Of a stretch of DNA of 64,000 bases, positions 54,813 to 64,000 are shown piece after piece. The stretch's first letter is position 1. Every line of letters starts with the position of its first letter. This DNA comes from Lytechinus variegatus (Eukaryota; Echinodermata; Echinoidea; Temnopleuroida; Toxopneustidae). Under the pieces are notes generated by a model. It was given only the letters and a program-made list of their open reading frames with translations. It searched no databases and was not told the DNA's origin. The stretch spans positions 60,323,197 to 60,387,196 of the forward strand of contig NC_054741.1 in NCBI RefSeq assembly GCF_018143015.1. Direction: 5' to 3'. Position numbers and translations under genes: made by a program.

Positions 54813-57800
54813 GTACAAAATGGGCAAGATAATTATTCATGAGACACATTGTTTACAAACACGACTTAAATAAATAAACATATAATTCATTAATATTGAT
54901 GGTATTATTGTGACGTCACACTGTTAAGGTGCCAAGTGGGTAGATTGCATTATATGTTCTTTACGTAGGACAGATCCAACATTTTCTTGATTTCTAGATT
55001 ACGAATTCGATTATTTTAATACAATTTACATATATAGGAAAATGACACGGACAATAGTTTTTTAATAAGGCCTGTCTTTAGGTTTGGTAAATTGCTAAAG
55101 AGTGAATATCAATGTTCCCATTCATTACAATATTATATGAATGTGTGTTCCCTAAAACGGTTATGATGTGAAGGATATAAAGTAAAAACATTTAAGTGGA
55201 AAAGTACAAATTTTATCATAACATATTTTGATCGGGTGCCCGGTCAAAATAAAATGTCTGTTTACTCTTGTCATGTTTATATTCAGTATGGAATGGGGCG
55301 AAAATTTGAGGATTATTATCCGTCTGAAACTTTTTAAATCCAGTTAATTTGTGAAGTAAGATAAGAAGTCAAAAGGCTGTTTAAAAAATTACCGTGAGTG
55401 GGGGCTAGATGTCAACTTTGAATTTTAAAAGCTTGAACAATGCCAAATTTTAATTTCAACGGCTTAAACAACATTGAATGACCACTAGCCCTGGCGCAAA
55501 TTCCTTCAGCAAGAAAATGTCCCATAATGTTCTGAACTTAATACAGCTGGCTTTCTTCCTCCTCGTCCAATACTCAGAGCAGTTCTGTATGCCTTTGCTT
55601 CACGTAGAACAGATAACAATTCCTTTCAAGATTACGAAATTGGTTTTTTGTCTCACCTGCGAAGCAGAGTGAGACTATAGGCGCCGCTTTTCCGGCGGCG
55701 ACGGCGGCGGCGGCGGCGTCAACATCAAATCTTAACCTGAGGTTAAGTTTTTGAAATGACATAACTTAGAAAGTATATGGACCTAGTTCATGAAACTTGG
55801 CCATAAGGTTAATCAAGTATTACTGAACATCCTATTAGAGTTTCATGTCACATGACCAAGGTCAAAGGTCATTTAGGGTCAATGAACTTAGACCATGTTG
55901 GAGGAATCAACATTGAAATCTTAACCTGAGGTTAAGTTTTTGAAATGTCATCATAACTTAGAAAATATATGGACCTAGTTCATGAAACTTGGACATAAGG
56001 TCAATCAAGTATCACTAAATATCCTGCATGAGTTTCACGTCACATGACCAAGGTCAAAGGTCATTTAGGGTCAATGAACTTTGGCCGAATTGGGGATATC
56101 TGTTGAATTCCCATCATAACTTTGAAAGTTTATGGATCTGATTCATGAAACTTGGACATAATAGTAATCAAGCATCACTGAATATTTTGTGCAAGTTTCA
56201 GGCCTAATGATTAAGGTCAAAGGTCATTTAGGGTCAATGAACTTTGGCCGAATCGGGGGTATCTGTTGAATTACCATCATAACTTTGAAACTTTATTGGT
56301 CTAGTTCATTAAACTTGGACATATGAGTAATCAAATATCACTGAACATCCTGTTCGAGTTTCAGGTCACATGATCAAGGTCAAAGGTCATGTAAGGTCAA
56401 TGAACTTTGGCCATGTTGGGGTTTTTTGTTGAATAACCATCATATCTCTGTAAGTTTATTGGTCTAGTTCATAAAAAGTGGACATAAGAGTAACCATGTA
56501 TCACTGAACATCTTGTGCGAGTTAGAGTAGTATTCAAAGTCAGCACTGCTGCTATATTGAACCGCGTGATGCAGGTGAGACGGCCAGAGGCATTCCACTT
56601 GTTTTAATACATGAAACGATTATGATGTGAAGAAAATAAAGCAATTTCTTTAATTGGAAAGCAAATACATAATTTTGTATATCATAATTTATTATGATCT
56701 GGTGCCCGGTCAAAAAGTAATACTTGCGTGCTCTTGTCGTCTTTATATATTCAAGCATGGATGGGGTGACAATTTCAGGATAAATTCTCTGTCTGTAATT
56801 TCCAATTACTGAATTTATGAAGTAAGATAAGAGGTCTAAAGGCTGTTTTAAAATAAAACAAATCAAACAAAAACTACTGTGAGAGAGGGCTATACTTGTC
56901 AACTTTGAATTTTAACAGCTCAAACAATGCCAAATTTGAATTTTAATGGCTTAAAATAGGTCAAATGACCACTAGCCCTGGCATAACTTCCTTCAGCAGG
57001 AAAATGGGTACAGGAAATAATTCCTTAAAAAGCTGAGAGCGCTGGAATCGGTAGCCTACATGTATGTTAGCACAAGAGCGCCTTGAGCACCTATTAAACA
57101 CGATGTTCCATGTGCTATACAAATACCTTAACACTTACTCGAGTGTAATTTGCATTACTGAACTTTTACCAAAGCATTAGATAAGCTTCAAATATTGATG
57201 GAGACTGTTTCTTGACCATGTCTTTGTGGCTTCTTTCTTTGAATAGCACTTACTAGACCAAGATGTCCCACAGCGTTTTCCACAGTGTATTCACAGTGTG
57301 GAACACAGTGTGAAATCAACTTAACACTGTTAAATTTGTATTTTCAACACTATGGAACACATATTCACATCGACCTTGTGAATGCGCTGTGAACAGTCAC
57401 AATGTCGAGATGTCTGAATAATTCCGAATGCTCATTTCATTATTATAACATTTTTATTTTAGTATTAGGTGGGAGTCAGAGCATTTTCTCAGCTTCGTTT
57501 AATGGATCGAACGATCTTAGCATTTTCAATGGCAACAGTTTCCATAGGTGTTACTCATTCACTATCCTATCCCTCACGTCCGGTCCAACCGCTACACCGG
57601 GGGCTAACTCAAGTCTTACTCGATATACTAATGGAAATTGTGATGAGCAAGGTGTGGCATCAACGTCTTCTACTACGATGGAGCCAACAATACCAACAAC
57701 GGCGCAACCAGCAACGATGCTATTAGCAACAACGGCATCAACAACCGAAACAGCGATACCAACATCACCAGCAACAGCGCCAACTATGACACCACCAGCA

Positions 57801-58623
57801 ACAACTCCAGCAACTTCACTGGCAGTCATGACACAGCCAAGTGAAGAACTGGAAACGACAGCATCATATTCATCAAACCAGTCTGCTACTGCATATCTTG
57901 TGAGTATACTAAAATATTTGCGTGAGTGTCTAATATGTTCAAGTGTTCTAATAAGGGTTTGTTCCATATCATTTGACAAGTATTTATTCGAAATGATTCA
58001 ACCATGTTTTTATTTCATAAATTTCACTTCAATTTTATGGAAGCTTAAAAGTGCCACCCAGACGTTCAGATAACCATTATGTCATGTGTACAACATGATG
58101 GAAAGATGATCAGATGGCGAGATCCGTGACAAGATCTGGGATCTCGTCTCGTGTAAATCCTACGGAAGCTTAAAAGTGGCCCAAGAAGACGAGATGAGAA
58201 GACGAGAAAAAGAGTCATGATGATGACAAGAAGACGAGATCCTCGATCTCGTGATGCCGAAAAAATGTCTCTGCCGGGAATCGAACCCGGGCCCCCAGCT
58301 TTGAACGCCGGTGCCTTAACCACTAGACCACAGAGACGGGTTAGTGGCTAGGGCGACCCTGATCCGATTGACCGTCAGATAGACAGATTTTCGACACCAT
58401 ACCAATTATAATTTCCTTTGTCAGGTGAAGTTGGGTTTTGAACAATGACAAGCCGCCATGCCTCAGCTGGATCAAAGCTATTGCTTTGATACAGTGTACG
58501 TATATGGGAGAAAGTATACAAATGTGTCAAGCTATGCATGTACAACACCTTTGGCAAATCTTTTATTTTGAATATTTATATTAAATATTTTAAATATTCC
58601 AAAGGGTAGATAGCTCTGGGGAA

Positions 58624-58677
<54 letters not shown>

Positions 58678-61600
58678 TATATGTATCTAATATTAATTCA
58701 TTTTTTTGCAGGTCAAATGATCAAATGCACAGGCATGTAAAAGATAATTCCAAATTATACGCCATGTATACTAAAAAAAAGCATTGACAATGTCAATTTT
58801 CTTTTCACAGGATCTTCAGTTTCTTTTGAATCCTGAAAACTTCGAACAAAGTCTCCTGGATATTGGCACCAATTTGAATAAAGGACAACCAGTTGAAGAG
58901 AATAGTAAGTCATGCATTATCTTACTCGCATAAACCAGATCTACCTATTTGATCAAATTGTTGTTAGCTTTCCACTTCCCCGATCAGGAAATATTGATGT
59001 TTTTAAACAAGAAAAAAAATCTCCGGTACAATTGAAAGCATCCTGCTTGTAACAATACTTCACAAATATATACACAGTAAAAAATGCCTGTTATTCAAAC
59101 AACAAGTTGTTTAAATCTTTTTTGCAATTGTTTAAACTTTTTAAACAACTTGTTTAAAAGGTTTGAACAGTTGTTAGAGTGATGGGCTTAAACGACGTGC
59201 TTATTTTTTTCTTAAATTTTAAGCACGTTGAACACTGTACACTTTAAAGTGTACAGGTTCATTTATTTCACAATTTAATTAATATATCACAACAATAATA
59301 ATGAAAAACGTAAATATTTATCATCACACCAATGAAAAGCGAAAATATTTGATTTAACAAGTAAGGAAAGAGAACGTGGTGTATGATACAATCCTCTTAC
59401 TTAGTCAGGAAATGTTAAGTTACGATTGAAAAAAAATAAAAATGTCGAAACTTTTCACACTCAACATCCGAGTTTGATGAAATTTAAACGTTATGCTTGT
59501 GTTTTTTTTTTTTTTTTTTTGGGGGGGTTGGCTTTGATATGTAATGCCTGTTTGGCATCAAACTTTGATTTTTGTCTATATATTTTATTTCTCCCATTAC
59601 TTGTTTACTGGAATACGTTTCCACTAGATGTCTATGTATATCGATCTACAGTCGCTGATTTGAGTGCTACTGGATGGAAAGATACCACCTCAAATGGAAA
59701 TCAATATTCTATACCCGCAAACTTCTTGCGTGATAAGATTGATCAACAAAACGGTAAGGAAGGACTCCTGGATTTCTAGCAAATGCGTCACATCCACATA
59801 CGTATCATCACACATAAACTGAGAACACATTTTTTATTGTTCGTTTCGTTTTGTTTGCTTGGTTGTTGTTGGTTTTTTTGTTTCTTAAATGATGTTTTCT
59901 TTTTTCCTGAAAACAAGAAAATATTAAAATATATCATAAATGATAGCCAATGAAAGTAAGTTTAAAATAGTATATAGACGTATATTTACCATAATATACA
60001 TAACATATAACATATACATATACATAACAATAATAACAATACAATTATAAAAAATAATAAAACTTCTTTACATCTATCGATACTGAAAAATTGAATGCTT
60101 AAAATCTGTTTTTTTTTTCATATTAGACACATTGATGAATTCGATCATATTTTTATGTTATGATGGTTTTATATATTTTCATAAAAATATATTTTTGCCA
60201 AATAAAAATTCCTGAATAAATCTCAAATCATATACCTAAACCCACCCATCGTGCACATGTGCACATGCACAACCACTCCCCCCCCTTCCCTCTCTCTCTC
60301 TCACCCATACACAACCTCTCTTTTCTCTGACCCACACACTCTAAAAACACTAAAGGCCAGGTCCCAGTGACATTTAGGATGGATTGCGCATAAATTGCGG
60401 ATAAAATTTGATTACAGACGCTAAACATCCGCAATATTCGTAAAGTATGCTGTTTTAAGACGGTTAATTTCCGCACATGTCCGTAATCATCCGCAAAGGC
60501 ACATTTTTTCCGTTCCCAGGAGTTTTGGGCTGCCCAAAACTCCTGGGAGCGGAAATCATCCGGTTTATATGCGCAATTCATACGCAATGCGTACTCAATG
60601 TATGCGCTGAATTTTCGCAGTTATCCTGTGATATCCGCAACGGACAGGGGATTGCGGATAAGTAGCGGACTGAGATAGAATGCGAAACGAATGCATAGCG
60701 TGCCTAATACGACTTTATACCAAGCTATAATAATTTATAAAGAATGCTTACAGACTGGTCACGAATAGTGCGTTTGTATTACGACTGTTTCGCGAACAAT
60801 TTGCGAGTACACAGCAAACATTCATCGTAAACCCAGATTACTATATAAATGTAACAGAAAATGAAATTTGACCGTCATTTTAAGAACAGTTGTGTAGAAT
60901 ATAGGATGTTGCCATGGATCATCACGGACATTTGATAGTTGCAGCCATCCAACAACATAACAATCTTCTCTTCAAAGTTCAACGTTTGATCCAAATACGG
61001 AAAAGAAAGCGAAGGAGAAATCAAAGAGCTGTCTGGGTGAGACCTTGGATTGGCAGAAGACTAGATCTGGGCATGTACGATAGATTGATGGTGGAGCTGC
61101 GTAACGAAGATCCACGTGCCTTCCAGAACTTTATGAGAATGCCCCCAGACATGTTTGACGAACTGGTGAACCGGCTCACTCCTCGACTGCTCAAGACACA
61201 GACCAACTTCAGAGCGAACTTAGAGCCTGGACTCAAAGTGGCCATAACCCTACGCCATCTTGCCTCTGGTTCAAAATACAGGGACATGCAGTACGGTTGG
61301 AGGGTCCCTCACAACACAATCAGCAAAGTTGTCAGAGAAGTATGTACAGCCATATCAGAAGAGTACCTTGATGAACAGATGACTTGCCCTACCAACGATG
61401 AACAATGGCGTGAAATTGCCAATGACTGGTTGCAGAGGTGGAACTTTCCTCACATAATCGGCGCTATTGATGGCAAGCACGTGGCATGCAAAGCTCCCCC
61501 AAACTCAGGCTCGGAATATTACAACTACAAGGGCTTTTTCAGTATCATTTTAGTTGCCCTGGTCAGTTCTGACTACAAGGTTCTTTGGGCTGACGTATCA

Positions 61601-64000
61601 GGAAACGGTTCCGCATCAGATGCTCAAATATACAACCAAAGTGAGCTGAAGCAAGGTCTCGAGAACGGCGACATTATGGGTTGACCAAATCCAGATCCCT
61701 TACCTATGGAAGCTTAAAAGTGCCACCGAGATGTTGAGATAATTATCTCGGGAAGTCGACATCTTGATAGCAAAAGATAAGATGACGAGATCCCAGATCT
61801 CATCATGTCGACATCTGCATGTGGCATGCAAAGCTCCCCCAAACTCAGGCTAGGAATATTACAACTACAAGGGCTTTTTCAGTATCATTTTAGTTGCCCT
61901 GGTCAGTTCTGACTACAAGGTTCTTTGGGCTGACGTATCAGGAAACGGTTCCGCATCAGATGCTCAAATATACAACCAAAGTGAGCTGAAGCAAGGTCTC
62001 GAGAACGGCGACATTATGGGTTGACCAAATCCAGATCCCTTACCTATGGAAGCTTAAAGTGCCACCGAGATGTTGAGATAATTATCTCGGGAAGTCGACA
62101 TCTTGATAGCAAAAGATAAGATGACGAGATGTCTACATCTTTAAGAAGAGATGATTAGATGACATGATCATGGATCGAAGATCTTGTCATCTGACCATTT
62201 CTTCTAAAAGATGTCGACATGACGAGATCCGGGATCTTGTCATCTTATCATCTCTTCTACAAGATGTTGACATGATGAGATCCTGGATCTTGTCATCTCA
62301 TCATCTATTCTACACGATGTTGACATGATGAGATCCGGGATCTTGTCATCTCATCATCTCTTCTGAAAGATGTTGACATGATGAGATCCGGGATCTTGTC
62401 ATCTCATCATCTCTTCTACAAGATGTCAACATGATGAGATCCGGGATCTTGTCATCTCATCATCTCTTCTACAAGATGTCAACATGATGAGATCCAGGAT
62501 CTTGTCATCTCATCATCTCTTCTAAAAGATGTCGACATGATGAGATCTGGGATCTCGTCATCTTATCTTTTGCTATCAAGATGTCGACTTCCCGAGATAA
62601 TTATCTCAACATCTCGGTGGCACTTTTAAGCTTCCATACTTACCCAATGACACCCAAGATGTCCCATACTTCATTGTGGGCGACGATGCTTTCTCTCTGA
62701 GAACATACCTAATGAAGCCATACAGTGCAAAGGCCCTGACCAGGGAAGAGCGTATCTATAACTACAGGCTGTCGAGGGCCAGGAGAGTCGTCGAGAACAC
62801 ATTTGGTATCATGGCGAATAGATTCCAAGTCCTTCTCACCACCATGCAGCACCATGCCGACACAGTCAGGCTGATACTGAAGACTTGCATTCTGCTCTAC
62901 AACCTAATGCGCACCCGCTACCCAGTCCTACAGAACAGGCTTGTGGACCGGCAGCTGAAGAATGGACAAATAGTTCCTGGAGAATGGCGAAGGGGCCAAA
63001 ACCTTGTTGACACAGTGGAGGTTCAAGCACGACGCTGAAGAGTGGAGTGCTCTTCTTTTATATGGTCTCGATTCAAATGTATCACATTCGCAATGCGACC
63101 GTTGTTTCCGCACCACGTGCGCATTGCATTCTCTATGCATACTTAATACTTCCGCAATAATCGTTTAGCATCCTATTTTTGTCCGCAATACATGTGTTAT
63201 ACTTCCGCATTACTTTCGTTACATTTTCGCAATGTCTGCAATACATTCCACAATTTTACAAGCAATATCCCTCGTAAAATAGCATTCGCAAGGTAATTCG
63301 TTTTTATTCGTGATATTTCCGCTTTTAATCGTAATTTGTTCGCTGTACATCTTTTATGTATCCGCAATTTTAAAGCGGATTTTTATTTTTTTTTGCCAAA
63401 TTTAATGCGGATGACAACGAATGACCGAAATTTGTATTCGCAATTCATGCGTAATTCAACTTCCCCCCAGTGGGACCGGGCCTTAGTAAAATTTTACCCA
63501 ATATTGGGTAGAAAAGGAACATGAATGTTTGCTGGTATTTTTTTACCCCATATCGGGCTATTTCAACGCAACAATGTGTAAAATCTTACAAAATATACAA
63601 ACATTTGTTTACCCAACCAACATGCATATTCACATTTTACCCACTATTAGGTGAACCTTTTTTACAGTGCACACACGCGCGCACCTTACTTTCACACATC
63701 ACACACAACACCTATCATATTGTGTAAAGGAAAAGATTGTAACTGATAATGTCAAAAGCTATAAATAATTTCATTTTTTTTGTTTCAGTACATTTTGGGG
63801 GAAACACAAAACTATTACAGCTCTTTATAAAAAATAGTATTATTGCCATCTTGTAAAGGAAACCAAACATGATGCGGCTTCAAAGATATCATTTAATGAT
63901 TCTTAATTATCCGTACAGATGGACTAGACCAACTGACCGTCACAATAAGCATCGTTACATCGGCACGTCATGCTGAGCTTTTAAATAACTACACGATGAA
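54537..64000 (+). CDS. Gene 3 (5' or middle part): mucin-like, GAIN-type adhesion receptor candidate
   Basis: Five exons (54537-54812, 57463-57899, 58811-58904, 59628-59753, 63919-64000) join with GT-AG borders and continuous phase. The product has a Cys-containing, N-glycosylation-rich first segment, a Thr/Pro/Ala-rich mucin-like segment of about 100 residues, then about 100 residues resembling the GAIN region of adhesion GPCRs: helical [20 protein letters not shown], a strand pair around [11 protein letters not shown], the [12 protein letters not shown] segment (compare the SIPxxxL element of GAIN domains) and [17 protein letters not shown]. The proteolysis site and seven-helix part would lie beyond the window. 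Family call is inference from pattern; PKD1-like or other GAIN proteins are alternatives. Possible start Met at 54512 ([12 protein letters not shown]) could be a signal peptide, but an acceptor at 54536 also fits phase, so the 5' end is unresolved. Confidence 0.6.
55543..55605 (+). pseudogene. Partial duplicate of gene 3 exon 1
   Basis: Codes [18 protein letters not shown], nearly the same as [18 protein letters not shown] of exon 1 (54700-54760). The DNA agrees over about 55 bp. The reading frame continues into the 5' end of element copy B and there is no donor at the matching place, so it is a broken exon copy. Confidence 0.75.
55650..56581. mobile_element. Copy B of GTCTCACCTGC...GCAGGTGAGAC element
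   Basis: Exact 11-bp terminal inverted repeats GTCTCACCTGC / GCAGGTGAGAC, with the left end also folding on itself (CAGAGTGAGAC). Very similar to copy A over all shared parts but one internal unit shorter. Contains four AGGTCAAAGGTCA motifs. No coding capacity. Confidence 0.8.
57250..57400. repeat. CACAGTGT-rich imperfect inverted repeat
   Basis: TTCCACAGTGTATTCACAGT and GAACACAGTG on the left are mirrored loosely by ACACTATGGAACAC and TGTGAATGCGCTGTGAACAG on the right, just upstream of the gene 3 exon 2 acceptor. Confidence 0.4.
57463..57899 (+). CDS. Gene 3 exon 2: mucin-like Thr/Pro/Ala-rich segment
   Basis: Acceptor tttttattttag, donor CTT|gtgagt, phase 1 in and 0 out. Starts [20 protein letters not shown] and moves into [43 protein letters not shown]. 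Typical O-glycosylated stalk. The base composition is strongly ACA/GCA/CCA-biased, as in repeat-expanded mucin regions. Confidence 0.75.
58037..58260. mobile_element. Relative of the TATGGAAGCTTAAAAGTGCC MITE
   Basis: TATGGAAGCTTAAAAGTGCC at 58037 matches the left end of the MITE at 61705. A second partial head (ACGGAAGCTTAAAAGTGGCC) is at about 58161, and GAGATCCGTGACAAGATCTG-type units follow. The right end runs up to the tRNA gene. Confidence 0.65.
58267..58337 (-). tRNA. tRNA gene with UCA anticodon (opal-reading), Glu-tRNA-like body
   Basis: On the minus strand the acceptor GTCTCTG pairs perfectly with CAGAGAC. D arm GTCT/AGGC, anticodon arm CCGGC-GTTCAAA-GCTGG (one G-U pair), variable loop GGGC, T arm CCGGG-TTCGATT-CCCGG. 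Length 71 nt, discriminator A, then T6, a Pol III terminator. With U33 in place the anticodon is UCA. The body resembles tRNA-Glu (TGGTCTAGTGGTTA, GCCCGGGTTCGATTCCCGG). It has no long variable arm, so it is not a standard selenocysteine tRNA. May be a young tRNA-derived repeat copy. Confidence 0.75.
58625..58674. repeat. TA microsatellite
   Basis: Uninterrupted AT dinucleotides bounded by AACCTATA and TATAGGT, so the whole run is palindromic. Confidence 0.95.
58811..58904 (+). CDS. Gene 3 exon 3: GAIN-like helical segment
   Basis: Acceptor ttcttttcacag, donor gtaagt, phase 0 in and 1 out. Translation [20 protein letters not shown] then [11 protein letters not shown], an amphipathic helix pattern as in GAIN subdomain A. 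Confidence 0.7.
59628..59753 (+). CDS. Gene 3 exon 4: GAIN-like beta segment
   Basis: Acceptor gtttccactag, donor gtaagg, phase 1-1. Translation [18 protein letters not shown], then [20 protein letters not shown]. The Met at 59426 and the open frame before the acceptor are intronic. Confidence 0.7.
60914..63038 (+). pseudogene. HARBI1-like DDE transposase, disrupted
   Basis: 5' part 60914-61684: [16 protein letters not shown] start, an [16 protein letters not shown] region typical of HARBI1, [20 protein letters not shown] (first Asp) and [15 protein letters not shown] (second Asp region). 3' part from about 62640 to 63038: [18 protein letters not shown] and [15 protein letters not shown] (third acidic residue). 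Two lesions: a TGA at 61682-61684 where the family has a Leu codon, and a nested MITE at 61705-62638. Family role: cuts and pastes the element. A partner MADF/Myb-like protein gene was not seen. Confidence 0.85.
61705..62638. mobile_element. Nested MITE with target duplication CTTACC, enlarged by a local duplication
   Basis: Ends TATGGAAGCTTAAAAGTGCC and its complement GGCACTTTTAAGCTTCCATA belong to inverted arms of about 110 bp. CTTACC occurs directly on both sides (61699-61704 and 62639-62644); removing the insert restores the transposase reading Leu-Pro-Asn-Asp. The core (62150-62540) is a roughly 53-bp tandem unit with GATGAGATCCGGGATCTTGT. A copy of transposase plus left-arm sequence (61489-61790) is repeated at 61819-62130. 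Confidence 0.85.
63486..63675. repeat. Palindromic ACCCAATATTGGGT repeat tract
   Basis: TTTTACCCAATATTGGGTAG and variants (TTACCCCATATCGGGC, TTTTACCCACTATTAGGTG) recur over about 190 bp next to the Harbinger right end. Nature unknown. Confidence 0.5.
63919..64000 (+). CDS. Gene 3 exon 5 (partial, cut by window end)
   Basis: Acceptor atccgtacag, phase 1 in. Translation [20 protein letters not shown] then LLNNYTM, runs off the window. The LTVTISIV strand fits a GAIN beta strand. Confidence 0.7.

Larger units (their letters stand above)
55150..57000. repeat. Tandem intron duplication split by element copy B
   Basis: 55155-55510 and 56617-57000 are parallel: GGTTATGATGTGAAGGATAT vs CGATTATGATGTGAAGAAAA, GGGTGCCCGGTCAAAA vs TGGTGCCCGGTCAAAA, AAGTAAGATAAGA, CAACTTTGAATTTTAA, and GACCACTAGCCCTGGC. 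With the exon fragment at 55543 this is a tandem duplication of exon 1 plus part of its intron; the transposable element then sits in the second copy. Confidence 0.75.
60354..63483 (+). mobile_element. PIF/Harbinger-type DNA transposon
   Basis: Left end AGGCCAGGTCCCAGTG and right end (reverse complement) AGGCCCGGTCCCACTG are imperfect terminal inverted repeats bracketing a HARBI1-like transposase. Subterminal regions are rich in TCCGCAA/TTGCGGA motifs (for example ATCCGCAATATTCG near 60427, TTCCGCAATAAT near 63150), likely transposase-binding repeats. It lies in a gene 3 intron. The flanking trinucleotides (TAA left, TAG right) are compatible with a mutated 3-bp target duplication. Confidence 0.8.

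Noticed and set aside
57551..57979. 142-codon minus-strand ORF opposite the mucin-like exon
   Set aside because: Antisense shadow of the ACA/GCA-biased Thr-rich exon.
60228..60587. 119-codon minus ORF at the Harbinger left end
   Set aside because: Spans the transposon boundary and a CT-rich tract; not a plausible gene.

Overview
This is animal nuclear DNA: short exons with GT-AG splice sites are scattered among long AT-rich introns, and most of the window is non-coding and repeat-dense. The gene content (vWD/TIL/FN3 membrane protein, KMT5A-like SET gene, GAIN-like receptor) and the style of the repeats (tRNA-derived SINEs, foldback MITEs, PIF/Harbinger elements, the GTCTCAC...GTGAGAC element rich in AGGTCAAAGGTCA) suggest a marine deuterostome, most likely an echinoderm such as a sea urchin. 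The species call is inference; no database search was possible.

Layout. (1) 248-24625, plus strand: the 3' part of a large single-pass membrane protein gene. Seventeen exons were placed by hand with reading phase continuous at every junction. They give 1,237 codons: end of a vWD domain, C8, TIL, a Cys-rich segment, seven FN3 modules each ending in a C-x3-G-x2-G-x2-C-type half-EGF tail (spacing varies slightly), a Pro/Thr stalk, a transmembrane helix and a Tyr-rich cytoplasmic tail. Its introns hold SINEs, MITEs, a 1.43-kb tandem duplication and a 3.5-kb minisatellite of a 17-bp unit. (2) 24.9-41 kb: no gene seen. The stretch is a mosaic of terminal-inverted-repeat elements, a 741-bp polypurine tract, a roughly 149-bp satellite with a trimeric higher-order unit, and a roughly 208-bp satellite. 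(3) 41.1-49.1 kb, minus strand: a KMT5A-like SET-domain gene. Three exons make up the SET domain in perfect phase, with a candidate 33-bp exon upstream. A phase-compatible final exon would append a 27-bp minisatellite-encoded Ser/Gln/Pro repeat tail. A GC-rich block at about 48.9-49.1 kb could be the promoter and first exon. (4) 50.4-50.9 kb, minus: an unidentified frameshifted ORF pair. (5) 54,537 to the window end, plus strand: the 5' or middle part of a secreted or membrane gene with a Cys-containing domain, a Thr-rich mucin-like exon and three exons resembling an adhesion-GPCR GAIN region; it runs off the window.

Gene (5) is interrupted in its introns by a second copy of the DR1-bearing element, a partial exon duplication, a compact tRNA gene with a UCA anticodon, and a PIF/Harbinger element whose transposase is broken by a stop codon and by a nested MITE that later took part in a local duplication.

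The most distinctive signals are the 17-bp array (a near two-letter code that toggles between a forkhead-like GTAAATA core and a splice-donor-like GTAAGTA), the UCA tRNA, the SET gene with its minisatellite tail, recurrent AGGTCAAAGGTCA (DR1) motifs in several unrelated repeats, and a tRNA-Ala-like sequence enclosed by a 26-bp direct repeat.
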